Assembly: GCF_900113135.1 (NCBI RefSeq)
Contig: NZ_FOOH01000018.1
Location: 1-64,000 of the forward strand
Source of the DNA: Salegentibacter agarivorans
Lineage (GTDB): Bacteria > Bacteroidota > Bacteroidia > Flavobacteriales > Flavobacteriaceae
Direction: 5' to 3'
DNA: 64,000 bases
Both the position numbers and the translations under genes were made by a program. Below are positions 56,982-64,000 of the stretch, in pieces; position 1 is the first letter of the stretch, and every line of letters starts with the position of its first letter. The notes beneath the pieces were generated by a model. The model ran no database searches. It saw only the letters and a program-made list of their open reading frames with translations, and was not told where the DNA came from.

Positions 56982-57641
56982 ATGAATACCAAAGAACTTT
57001 CTCTCCACCACCTTATAAGAAAACCGAAAACCCAAACTGAAAAGACCCCATTGCTCATTATGCTTCACGGCTATGGAAGTGATGAAAACGATCTTTTCTC
57101 TTTTGCTGAAGAATTACCCGATGAATTATTCGTGATTTCGGTAAAAGCACCTCACGCGATGCAACCTTACGGTAACGCCTGGTACGCGATTCACTGGGAT
57201 AACCAGAATGGAAAATTTAGCGACGATGAGCAGGCCAAAGAATCCCGGGAGAAAATTACAGGTTTTATAGATGAAGCGATTGAAGCCTATAATTTAGATG
57301 CGGAAAATGTTACTCTTTTAGGCTTTAGCCAGGGTAGTATTTTAAGTTATGCGGTAGCCCTCTCCTATCCTGAAAAGGTTAAAAATATTGTCGCTCTTAG
57401 CGGTTATATAAATAAAGAAATTATAAAACCTGGATTTGAGAAAAATGATTTTTCTAAACTATCATTTTATTGTTCGCACGGTTCTCAAGACCAGGTGATT
57501 CCTGTAGAATGGGCTAGAAAAACCAAACCTGTTCTGGATAAACTTAATATTGAAAACAGTTATTCAGAATTTCCTGTAGGTCACGGGGTAGCGCCACAAA
57601 ATTTCTTTGAATTAAGAGAATGGCTTAAAAAGCGAATTTAA
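56982..57641 (+). CDS. Phospholipase/carboxylesterase family hydrolase
   Basis: 219 residues, alpha/beta hydrolase. LLIMLHGYGSDENDLFSFAEEL provides the oxyanion loop, LGFSQGSILSYAVAL the Ser nucleophile (about residue 117), SHGSQDQVIPVEWA the Asp region and FPVGHGVAPQNF the His. The family (Abhydrolase_2) cleaves short acyl esters or lysophospholipids. Cytoplasmic. The end overlaps the convergent gene at 57638 by four bases. Confidence 0.92.
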   Translation: MNTKELSLHHLIRKPKTQTEKTPLLIMLHGYGSDENDLFSFAEELPDELFVISVKAPHAMQPYGNAWYAIHWDNQNGKFSDDEQAKESREKITGFIDEAIEAYNLDAENVTLLGFSQGSILSYAVALSYPEKVKNIVALSGYINKEIIKPGFEKNDFSKLSFYCSHGSQDQVIPVEWARKTKPVLDKLNIENSYSEFPVGHGVAPQNFFELREWLKKRI

Positions 57642-58138
57642 TTGGCTGCCGGGTAGATAAAAGACTTTTCGGCAATTAGCTCGGGCTTTCCGTTTTCATC
57701 AATAAAATAGGTGAAAAATACTTCTCCCCAGTAAGTGCCATCGGTAAAATCGGCAATAACCCACTTATGGTTTAAAACCTTGATGTTGTTGATATGCATA
57801 TTACCTTCTATCCCGTCAAATGGAACATAAGAATTATCAACATCTACCTTATTCTGGTTCATTAATTCATTTTCTATAGCTTCACGAACATCTTCAGCTT
57901 CAATTCCCTTATTTTCAAAATAAGTCATAGCATCTTCGTTATCCATCAAAGAAAAATAACTTTCATTTTGGTTTAAAGCAGCTGCAGATTCATTCTCTAA
58001 TTCCAGGCGTTCTACTTCGGCTTTCAATTTTTGAATTTCAGCATCGCGGGCATCAAGAATCTTTTTATCGTTCACATAAATAAAAATGGTAAACAAAAGT
58101 GAAAAGATAAAAAGGTAAAGTAATAAATTTTTACGCAT
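57638..58138 (-). CDS. Uncharacterised membrane-anchored coiled-coil protein
   Basis: 166 residues. One N-terminal span (LLLYLFIFSLLFTIFIYV), a coiled coil (about 30-55, AEIQKLKAEVERLELENES), then a globular part (HKWVIADFTDGTYWGEVFFTYFIDENGKPEL) that may face the periplasm. No known family comes to mind. Its start is one base from the stop of the MBL hydrolase gene, so the two form an operon. Confidence 0.75.
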   Translation of the reverse strand: MRKNLLLYLFIFSLLFTIFIYVNDKKILDARDAEIQKLKAEVERLELENESAAALNQNESYFSLMDNEDAMTYFENKGIEAEDVREAIENELMNQNKVDVDNSYVPFDGIEGNMHINNIKVLNHKWVIADFTDGTYWGEVFFTYFIDENGKPELIAEKSFIYPAAN

Positions 58139-58139
58139 C

Positions 58140-58901
58140 TTAAATGGTGATTTTTAGGTTATCGTAGGCCACGAATACATTTTCGGGAAGTTGTTGCTGC
58201 ACTTCATCATGAAAGCCCAGTAAATGACTAATATGGGTTAAATAGGCTCTTTCGGGTTTAACTCTTGCTATAAATTCTAAGGCTTCCTCGAGGTTTAAGT
58301 GAGAATGGTGCGGCTCTATTCTTAGAGCGGTTACTACCAGCACCTTTACGCCATCCAGTTTTTGAACTTCTTCTTCCTCAATAGATTTAAGATCGGTAAG
58401 ATAAGCGAAATCTTTAAGCCTAAACCCAAAAACCTGCAAGCGGTTGTGCATATAGTTTATGGGAGTAATTTTTAAATCTTTAAAGTAAAAATTTTCATTT
58501 ATAATTTCATTCTCCTGTACTCCCGGCGCCCCGGGATATTTATTTGTTGAAGTAAATATATATTCAAATCGTTTTCTAAGAGATTCCAGCACTCTTTTAT
58601 GAGCAAAAACCGGTATATCGCCCTGGCGGAAGAAAAAAGGCCTAATATCATCTAAACCTGCAGTATGATCGTTGTGTTCGTGGGTATATAAAATGGCATC
58701 AAGGCTTTCTACAGGGTTTGCCAGCATTTGCATCCTAAAATCAGGACCGCAATCTACTAGAATATTATATTCTTCCCATTTTACCAAAACCGATACCCGC
58801 AAGCGTTTATCTTTGGGATTATCACTAAGGCAAACCGGGTGTTTACTACCTATAATAGGGATTCCCTGTGAGGTGCCTGTACCTAAAAATATTACTTCCA
58901 A
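58140..58901 (-). CDS. MBL-fold metallo-hydrolase, PhnP-like
   Basis: 253 residues. FLGTGTSQGIPIIG, the zinc motif THEHNDHTAGLDDIRPF (about residues 75-91), MHNRLQVFGFR, and LTHISHLLGFHDEV place it near PhnP/RNase Z-like phosphodiesterases. The second-half ligands HHSHLNLEEA also fit. It probably cleaves a cyclic or linear phosphodiester; PhnP itself acts on cyclic ribose phosphates, and no other phn gene is near. Cytoplasmic. Confidence 0.9.
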   Translation of the reverse strand: MEVIFLGTGTSQGIPIIGSKHPVCLSDNPKDKRLRVSVLVKWEEYNILVDCGPDFRMQMLANPVESLDAILYTHEHNDHTAGLDDIRPFFFRQGDIPVFAHKRVLESLRKRFEYIFTSTNKYPGAPGVQENEIINENFYFKDLKITPINYMHNRLQVFGFRLKDFAYLTDLKSIEEEEVQKLDGVKVLVVTALRIEPHHSHLNLEEALEFIARVKPERAYLTHISHLLGFHDEVQQQLPENVFVAYDNLKITI

Positions 58902-58960
58902 GAATTCTATGTTTTAGGCAAAAGTAAAGATATTTTTTTTCAATACCTTACCGATTTTAG

Positions 58961-58968
58961 TACCTTTG
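58961..58968 (+). promoter_or_regulatory. Candidate -7 box for the 486-aa conserved protein
   Basis: TACCTTTG lies 38 bases before the ATG at 59007. No TTTG is seen 19-20 bases upstream, only a T-run. Confidence 0.4.
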
Positions 58969-59006
58969 GATTAAGCAAAAAAGAAACCACACATAAAAGA
59001 AAAATT

Positions 59007-60467
59007 ATGCCAATTACAATAATGGGCGATAAGGAATTTGAAAATGTTCCTTCAATTAAAAGCAAAGCACTTCGCATTAATTTAAATGAAAATATCTACG
59101 GAACTTTTTCTGAAATTGGTGCCGGCCAGGAAACGGTAAGAAATTTTTTTAGAGCCGGTGGCGCCTCCGGTACTATCGCAAAAGCCATGAGTGCCTACGA
59201 TAAAGATTTTAGTGATGCAATCTACGGAGTGGAAAATGACAGGAGATATGTTACTGAGGCACGCTTAAAAAAGATGCTTTCTCACGAAATTGGCCTGATT
59301 GAGCAGCGAATTTCCCGTGAAAAACACCCTAATAAACTTTTCTTTAGTTACGCTAACACCGTTGCTACCATAGATTTTGCTAAGAAATATAAAGGTCACG
59401 GTTGGGTAGGAATTAGATATCAGGTGAGTCCTGAAGAAGATTATAACGAGATTAGCTTGCACGTTAGATTTCACGAAAACGATGCACGCCATCAACAAAA
59501 TACGCTTGGAATACTTGGTGTAAATCTTATTTACGGGGCTTATTATAAATATGACAATCCTAAGAAACTTTTACGTTACCTCTACGATCATATAGATAAA
59601 GATCAAATAGAAATTGATACCATAAACTTTAGCGGTCCACGATTTGAAGGTGTAGACAACCGATTAATGAGTTTACAACTGGTTAAAAACGGAATGACAG
59701 ATGCCGTTATGTTTGCTCCAGATGGTAACAACGTACTTCCTGCTAAAATACTTTACAAAAAGAATATCCTTGCGCTGCGCGGAAGTTTTAGACCGGTAAC
59801 TAAGGTTAACATGGATATGTATGAGCGTTCGCTGGAATTATTCCTGAAAGAAAGCAAGGTAGAAAAAGAAAATACAGAAGTTATTTTTGAAATCACCCTT
59901 TCTAACCTAAGGGCCGAAGGTGAAATTGATGAACGCGATTTTATGGACCGGGCAAAACTTTTATGCTCCCTGGGACAAACCGTAATGATTTCCAATTTCC
60001 AGGAATATTATCGTGTAGTTGAATACTTCTCAAGATATTCTAAGCAAAGAATGGGCTTAACTATGGGTGTAAATAACCTGGTAGATGTGTTTGATGAGAA
60101 ATATTATAGGCATCTAAGCGGTGGTATTCTGGAAGCTTTTGGTAAATTATTCTTTAAAGACCTTAAGGTTTACCTCTACCCGCTTAAAGATCCAGAAACC
60201 GGAGAAATTACTACCAGCGATAACTTAAAAGTTCATCCTAGAATGAAAGAATTGTATAAATTCTTTAAGTATAATGGTAGAGTTGAAGATATTGAGAATT
60301 ACAATCCTGAAATTCTGGATGTTTATTCAAGAGAAGTTTTACAAATGATTAGTGAAGGAAAAGAAGGCTGGGAAGATATGTTGCCTGAAAAAACCACGAA
60401 AATGATTAAGGAACATAACCTTTTCCATTATAAAGAAAACAAGAAAAAAGCTGAAACTGAAGTTTAG
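59007..60467 (+). CDS. Conserved 486-aa protein of unknown function
   Basis: 486 residues, no signal peptide or membrane span. Blocks such as RINLNENIYGTFSEIGAGQETVRNFFRAGGASGTIAKAMSAYDK (split), INFSGPRFEGVDNRLMSLQLVKNGMTDAVMF and LRGSFRPVTKVNMD are strongly conserved in my memory across Bacteroidota and some other phyla. Homologues are often labelled as nicotinate-nucleotide adenylyltransferases, but I see no nucleotidyltransferase HxGH motif. Read alone, it looks like a two-domain alpha/beta enzyme. It has a promoter-like box and its own terminator, so it is a single gene. Confidence 0.8.
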   Translation: MPITIMGDKEFENVPSIKSKALRINLNENIYGTFSEIGAGQETVRNFFRAGGASGTIAKAMSAYDKDFSDAIYGVENDRRYVTEARLKKMLSHEIGLIEQRISREKHPNKLFFSYANTVATIDFAKKYKGHGWVGIRYQVSPEEDYNEISLHVRFHENDARHQQNTLGILGVNLIYGAYYKYDNPKKLLRYLYDHIDKDQIEIDTINFSGPRFEGVDNRLMSLQLVKNGMTDAVMFAPDGNNVLPAKILYKKNILALRGSFRPVTKVNMDMYERSLELFLKESKVEKENTEVIFEITLSNLRAEGEIDERDFMDRAKLLCSLGQTVMISNFQEYYRVVEYFSRYSKQRMGLTMGVNNLVDVFDEKYYRHLSGGILEAFGKLFFKDLKVYLYPLKDPETGEITTSDNLKVHPRMKELYKFFKYNGRVEDIENYNPEILDVYSREVLQMISEGKEGWEDMLPEKTTKMIKEHNLFHYKENKKKAETEV

Positions 60468-60484
60468 TTTCATAAAATTCTAAC

Positions 60485-60520
60485 AAAAAAATCCAGATGA
60501 ATTAATCATCTGGATTTTTT
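60485..60520 (+). terminator. Terminator of the 486-aa protein gene
   Basis: AATCCAGATGA and TCATCTGGATT pair around TTAA with flanking A-run and T-run, 18 bases behind the stop. Confidence 0.92.
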
Positions 60521-60529
60521 ATTTATTAG

Positions 60530-60554
60530 TCATCCTGAATTTATTTTAGGATCC
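60530..60554. repeat. Copy of the ATCCTGAA palindromic repeat
   Basis: TCATCCTGAA and TTTAGGATCC pair imperfectly around TTTAT. The core matches the palindrome inside the 8376-8495 element. It lies between two convergent genes. Confidence 0.55.
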
Positions 60555-60576
60555 AGGGTTTTTCTTTGCAAAAGCT

Positions 60577-61890
60577 TTAAGCTACACGCTCTATTTTAGC
60601 GCCAAGTGCTTTAAGACGTTCATCTATATTTTCGTAACCTCTGTCTATTTGTTCAATATTGTGTATGGTAGAAGTTCCTTTTGCTGAAAGTGCGGCAATT
60701 AATAAGGAAATTCCGGCCCTAATATCTGGAGAAGTCATTGTGGTAGCTTTTAACTGCGATTGAAAGTCGTGCCCAATTACCGTAGCCCGGTGCGGATCAC
60801 AAAGAATAATCTTCGCTCCCATATCTATCAGTTTATCCACAAAGAATAATCTACTTTCAAACATTTTTTGGTGAATAAGTACACTTCCACGAGCCTGAGT
60901 AGCAACCACCAGAATAATACTCAATAAATCTGGCGTAAAACCTGGCCAGGGAGCATCGCTAATATTCATTATAGAACCATCTATAAAACTCTGAACCTCG
61001 TAGCCATTGGTGTGCGCAGGAATAAAAATATCGTCTCCTTTGCGTTCTATGGTGATTCCTAATTTTCTAAAAGTTGTTGGAATAATCCCCAACATGTCCC
61101 AGTTTACATTTTTAATGGTAAGTTCACTCTTGGTCATCGCCGCCATCCCAATCCAGGAACCGATTTCAACCATATCTGGAAGAATTCTATGTTCGCAACC
61201 TTTTAAGGAATCTACACCTTCAATAGTTAAAAGGTTAGAACCTACGCCACTAATTTTTGCGCCCATTGAATTCAGCATATTGCAAAGTTGCTGTAAATAA
61301 GGTTCACAAGCGGCGTTATAAATAGTAGTAGTTCCTTCAGCAAGAACAGCTGCCATTACAATATTTGCCGTACCGGTTACCGAAGCTTCTTCCAAAAGCA
61401 TATAACTGCCTTTCAATCCGTTTGGAGCTTCTACGCCGTAAAAACGTTCTTCTTTATTGTATCTAAATTTAGCACCTAGTTTAATAAAACCTTCAAAATG
61501 CGTATCCAGCCTTCTTCTACCAATTTTATCGCCACCCGGTTTCGGAACAAATCCCTTACCGAATCTTGCCAGTAATGGTCCCACAATCATAATTGATCCT
61601 CGTAAACCACTACCGTCTTTTTTAAACTGGTCACTACTTAGATAATCTAGATCCAGATCATCACTTTTAAAAGAATAACTTCCTTTTCCAAGTTTTTTAA
61701 TCTTTACTCCAAGATTTTCAAGAAGCTGAATTAATTTATTCACATCCAGGATATCTGGAATATTATTAATCACAACTTCATCTGAAGTTAATAATACGGC
61801 ACATAGAATTTGCAGGGCTTCGTTTTTGGCTCCCTGTGGCTGAATTTCGCCACTAAGTTGCTGCCCGCCTTCAATTTGGAAAGTTCCCAT
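60577..61890 (-). CDS. murA: UDP-N-acetylglucosamine 1-carboxyvinyltransferase with Asp at the Cys115 site
   Basis: 437 residues. QGAKNEALQIL carries the substrate Lys and Asn, and two EPSP-synthase-like halves follow; RGYENIDERLKALGAKIERV closes the protein. It transfers enolpyruvate from PEP to UDP-GlcNAc, the first committed step of peptidoglycan synthesis. In the loop that holds Cys115 in E. coli, this protein reads KPGGDKIGRRRLD, with Asp121 in the Cys place. MurA forms with Asp there (as in Mycobacterium and Chlamydia) work but do not react with fosfomycin. The DUF4290 gene lies just upstream in the same direction. Confidence 0.95.
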   Translation of the reverse strand: MGTFQIEGGQQLSGEIQPQGAKNEALQILCAVLLTSDEVVINNIPDILDVNKLIQLLENLGVKIKKLGKGSYSFKSDDLDLDYLSSDQFKKDGSGLRGSIMIVGPLLARFGKGFVPKPGGDKIGRRRLDTHFEGFIKLGAKFRYNKEERFYGVEAPNGLKGSYMLLEEASVTGTANIVMAAVLAEGTTTIYNAACEPYLQQLCNMLNSMGAKISGVGSNLLTIEGVDSLKGCEHRILPDMVEIGSWIGMAAMTKSELTIKNVNWDMLGIIPTTFRKLGITIERKGDDIFIPAHTNGYEVQSFIDGSIMNISDAPWPGFTPDLLSIILVVATQARGSVLIHQKMFESRLFFVDKLIDMGAKIILCDPHRATVIGHDFQSQLKATTMTSPDIRAGISLLIAALSAKGTSTIHNIEQIDRGYENIDERLKALGAKIERVA

Positions 61891-61906
61891 GAAAGTAAAA
61901 TATTAT

Positions 61907-62554
61907 TTAGTAACGCTTGCGGCCACCTCCACCTTTGCGGTTGGATTTTTTAGGATTATTGTTTTTACCGGTGTGCTTCTTCTTATTTCTAATAAGGCTT
62001 GAAGCATCACTAAGATCTTCATCGGCATTTTTTAAATTAATTTTCCCGCCGCTAAGTTCCCGAAGATGTTCAAAAATTATCTCATCTTCTACAGTATCAC
62101 GATTCCAATTAAGGTAAGATTTTTTCATATGGTTGGCTATCGTCAAAACCAAACCTTCTTTTAAAGGACCTTCTTCCCAATCTTTAACCTCATTAATCAT
62201 TCGGTTAATATTATTTCCGTAGAAACGATATTTCGGAAAGTTTTGAGGATAACCTAACATTTCAGGACGCTCTTCCAGCATTTCCCGGGTTGGTTTAGGA
62301 AAAGGTGATTCTACATCAAGCTTAAAATCACTAATTATAAATAATTGATCCCATAATTTATGTTGAAAATCGGGTACATCGCGAAGATGCGGTTGCATAT
62401 TACCCATTACGGCAATAATAGACTTTGCTACCTGGTTTCGTTCTTTATCATCTTCAATTTCAATGGCTTCTTCTACCATTTTTTGAAGATGTCTCCCGTA
62501 TTCGGGAATAATTAAGTGTCTCCTTTCGGAGTTATATTCTAATGCGTGTGTCAA
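61907..62554 (-). CDS. DUF4290 family protein
   Basis: 215 residues. LIIPEYGRHLQKMVEEAIEIEDDKERN, FQHKLWDQLFIISDF and YPQNFPKYRFYGNNI identify DUF4290, a Bacteroidota family. The last 40 residues are Lys/Arg/Gly-rich (KKKHTGKNNNPKKSNRKGGGGRKRY) and could bind nucleic acid. It lies 16 bases upstream of murA, a gene order I recall as common in the group. Function unknown. Confidence 0.88.
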   Translation of the reverse strand: MTHALEYNSERRHLIIPEYGRHLQKMVEEAIEIEDDKERNQVAKSIIAVMGNMQPHLRDVPDFQHKLWDQLFIISDFKLDVESPFPKPTREMLEERPEMLGYPQNFPKYRFYGNNINRMINEVKDWEEGPLKEGLVLTIANHMKKSYLNWNRDTVEDEIIFEHLRELSGGKINLKNADEDLSDASSLIRNKKKHTGKNNNPKKSNRKGGGGRKRY

Positions 62555-62577
62555 AATTGAAATTTATAAGATGATAC

Positions 62578-62597
62578 TTTACTCGATAATCGAGACT
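62578..62597 (-). repeat. Copy of the TCTCGATTATCGAG dispersed motif
   Basis: On the minus strand AGTCTCGATTATCGAGTAAA, with the perfect palindrome CTCGATAATCGAG at 62582-62594, 24 bases upstream of the DUF4290 start. This is the best copy of the motif in the window. The rest of 62598-62831 holds nothing I can recognise. Confidence 0.5.
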
Positions 62598-62831
62598 TAA
62601 ATACTTTGAGGCCAGGCTCAAAATCAAAAAAATCTTCCCTTTAATGCCTCATAGGCTTCCCCCAGAGGTAATTTACTGTAGAAGTTATTCGCTGCAAAAT
62701 ACTAAATATTATCGGGATAGATAAAATTTTTGAAAAATTAAAAAATCTACAGTTTCGGGGAAGATAATTCAGAAGATAATTTTTTACAATTTGCGGTCAG
62801 CCCTTTTTTTTATTCCTCCCTTCTGAAAGGA

Positions 62832-63125
62832 TTAAAGAGAGATTACACCCTCTACTTTTTCTGCCACTTCTTTATATTTTTCAATTACAGCATCGGGATT
62901 CTTCATTCGCACATTTACCGATGTACTTATATAAGTTCCTTTTTTAGACTTCCTGGTAGTAATAACAGCTCCCATATTATTGAAGATCTCCTCAATAATT
63001 TTCACCTGGTTCGATTTTGCAGGAACTATAAATTTATATAAATATTCAGATGGCCAAAGAGATGTATCCTGTAATTGCGCTCTTAATTTGTTATAAAACT
63101 CTTCCTGATCTTTCGCTCCACTCAT
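62832..63125 (-). CDS. DUF493 family protein
   Basis: 97 residues. WPSEYLYKFIVPAKSNQVKIIEEIFNNMGAVITTRKSKKGTYISTSVNVRMKNPDAVIEKYKEV is a typical DUF493 (YbeD-like) ferredoxin-like fold related to ACT/regulatory domains. E. coli YbeD is of unknown function. It is divergent from the AAA ATPase gene at 63210. Confidence 0.9.
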   Translation of the reverse strand: MSGAKDQEEFYNKLRAQLQDTSLWPSEYLYKFIVPAKSNQVKIIEEIFNNMGAVITTRKSKKGTYISTSVNVRMKNPDAVIEKYKEVAEKVEGVISL

Positions 63126-63209
63126 AATTTTCTAACTTAATTTTAGGCTGCAAAGATACATGGATTGCATACATTTTTATAATCAATTTCAAATGTCGAA
63201 ATTTGCAGC

Positions 63210-63746
63210 GTGAAAAAACAGAAAATAGTAATTACCGGTGGCCCCGGTACCGGAAAATCTTCTATAATACGCCAGTTGGAAAAACATGGACATGAATGTC
63301 TTCATGAAATTTCCAGGCAGGTAACTTTAGAAGCCCAAAAACAGGGTATAGACCAATTATTTCTTGATAAACCCGTACTTTTTAGTGAAAAATTACTGGA
63401 AGGTCGAAAAATTCAGCATCGTGAGGCCGATATGCTACCGGCTTCAACCATTTTTATAGACCGTGGCCTTCCAGATGTATTGGCTTATATGGATTATTTT
63501 AAAACCGAATATTCTACTTATTTTACCAATACCTGTAAAGAATATTCTTATGATAAAATATTCTTTTTACCGCCCTGGGAAGAAATTTACCAAAGCGATA
63601 ACGAGCGTTACGAGTCTTTTAAAGAAGCTAGCTTAATCTCTAAGTATCTCTTTGAAACCTACAAAACTTACGGTTATACCCCTATTGAAGTTCCTAAAAC
63701 CTCTATTATTGAAAGAACTCAGTTCATTTTAAATAAAATTGAATAA
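63210..63746 (+). CDS. AAA_28-type ATP-binding protein
   Basis: 178 residues from a GTG start. Walker A GGPGTGKSSII lies at residues 9-19; IFIDRGLPDVLAYMDYF supplies the acidic Walker B-like segment, and FFLPPWEEIYQSDNERYESF is a typical AAA_28/NadR-kinase-like block. The fold is P-loop kinase-like, so phosphorylation of a small molecule is possible. The substrate is not known. recQ starts 5 bases after its stop. Confidence 0.88.
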   Translation: MKKQKIVITGGPGTGKSSIIRQLEKHGHECLHEISRQVTLEAQKQGIDQLFLDKPVLFSEKLLEGRKIQHREADMLPASTIFIDRGLPDVLAYMDYFKTEYSTYFTNTCKEYSYDKIFFLPPWEEIYQSDNERYESFKEASLISKYLFETYKTYGYTPIEVPKTSIIERTQFILNKIE

Positions 63747-63751
63747 GCTAT

Positions 63752-64000
63752 TTGCAGGATGCACATTACATATTAAAAAAATACTGGGGACACTCGTCTT
63801 TCAGGCCGCTGCAGGAACCTGTTATAGAAAAACTCCTGGAGAAAAAAAATGTACTGGCGCTAATGCCAACCGGAGGTGGGAAGTCACTTTGCTTCCAGGT
63901 ACCTGCATTAATTAAAGACGGAATATGTATTGTAATATCCCCGTTAGTTGCATTAATGGAAGATCAGGTAAATGCGCTTCAGCAAAAAGGAATAAAAGCA
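63752..64000 (+). CDS. recQ: ATP-dependent DNA helicase RecQ, N-terminal part (cut by the window end)
   Basis: The visible 83 codons read from a TTG at 63752: a leader with ILKKYWGHSSFRPLQEPVIE (Q motif with RPLQ), Walker A MPTGGGKSLCFQVPAL and motif Ia ISPLVALMEDQV. This is the RecQ superfamily 2 helicase start. The frame is open to position 64000. No ATG fits the frame closer, and a stop codon lies four codons upstream of the TTG. It lies 5 bases after the AAA ATPase gene, likely in one transcript. Confidence 0.9.
   Translation, partial: MQDAHYILKKYWGHSSFRPLQEPVIEKLLEKKNVLALMPTGGGKSLCFQVPALIKDGICIVISPLVALMEDQVNALQQKGIKA

Overview
The window looks like chromosomal DNA of a marine-type Flavobacteriaceae (Bacteroidota), in the Gramella/Zunongwangia/Salegentibacter neighbourhood. 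The DNA is AT-rich, ribosome binding sites are weak, promoters of the Bacteroidota form TTTG-N19/20-TANNTTTG are visible, and several families and gene orders are typical of the group: acyl-CoA reductase-serC-serA-DUF937, the BatA-like/pseudo-dihydroorotase pair, DUF5916, DUF4290, TIGR02757, DUF6146. The genus is an inference from protein character. I saw no rRNA, tRNA or CRISPR array.

Layout. 1-320 is the 5' part of a group II intron on the minus strand, directly behind the terminator of an aspartokinase gene (392-1729). A divergent ACT-domain protein, two tiny membrane proteins, a secreted beta-propeller, a glutamate-receptor-like K+ channel, a 3D-domain lipoprotein and a Tat-exported Gfo/Idh/MocA oxidoreductase follow up to 7.05 kb. 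At 7.3-8.3 kb lie a SlyD-type isomerase with a textbook promoter and an OsmC protein. At 8.5-11.8 kb a tightly coupled minus-strand operon encodes an RLAN/RimK ATP-grasp ligase, a GCS2 carboxylate-amine ligase and an N-formylglutamate amidohydrolase-like enzyme, with an exported M19 dipeptidase divergent to it. That makes a candidate peptide or amide metabolite system. A second, complete group II intron (13328-15230) sits just behind the dipeptidase terminator.

15.2-28.4 kb holds PfpI, BrkB, DinB, PEP carboxylase, Lrp, an M14 peptidase divergent from a small XRE regulator with an array of TTACA-N2-TGTAA operators, a lipoprotein, MscL, and the topoisomerase IV genes with a membrane-protein gene between them. 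28.5-35.4 kb is signalling: a CheY-like regulator, a 1443-residue kinase with eight PAS domains, an exported protein and an AraC regulator. 35.4-43.6 kb carries ferredoxin, acyl-CoA reductase, serine biosynthesis genes, small proteins and a His/Glu-rich TonB receptor paired with a His/Cys-containing exported protein. 43.7-49.2 kb holds a second BrkB protein, folE, msrA and a DUF5916 gene broken by two +1 T shifts.

49.3-64 kb is mostly housekeeping: LolD-like ATPase, TIGR02757, two tandem GAF kinases, a BatA-like protein, a dihydroorotase homologue that has lost its metal ligands, a carboxylesterase, an MBL hydrolase, a conserved 486-residue protein, MurA with Asp in place of the catalytic Cys, DUF4290, DUF493, an AAA ATPase and the start of recQ.

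The strongest candidates for a second look are the amidoligase operon, the two introns parked behind terminators, the XRE/M14 operator array, the receptor-type channel, the ligand-less dihydroorotase and the His-rich receptor pair.
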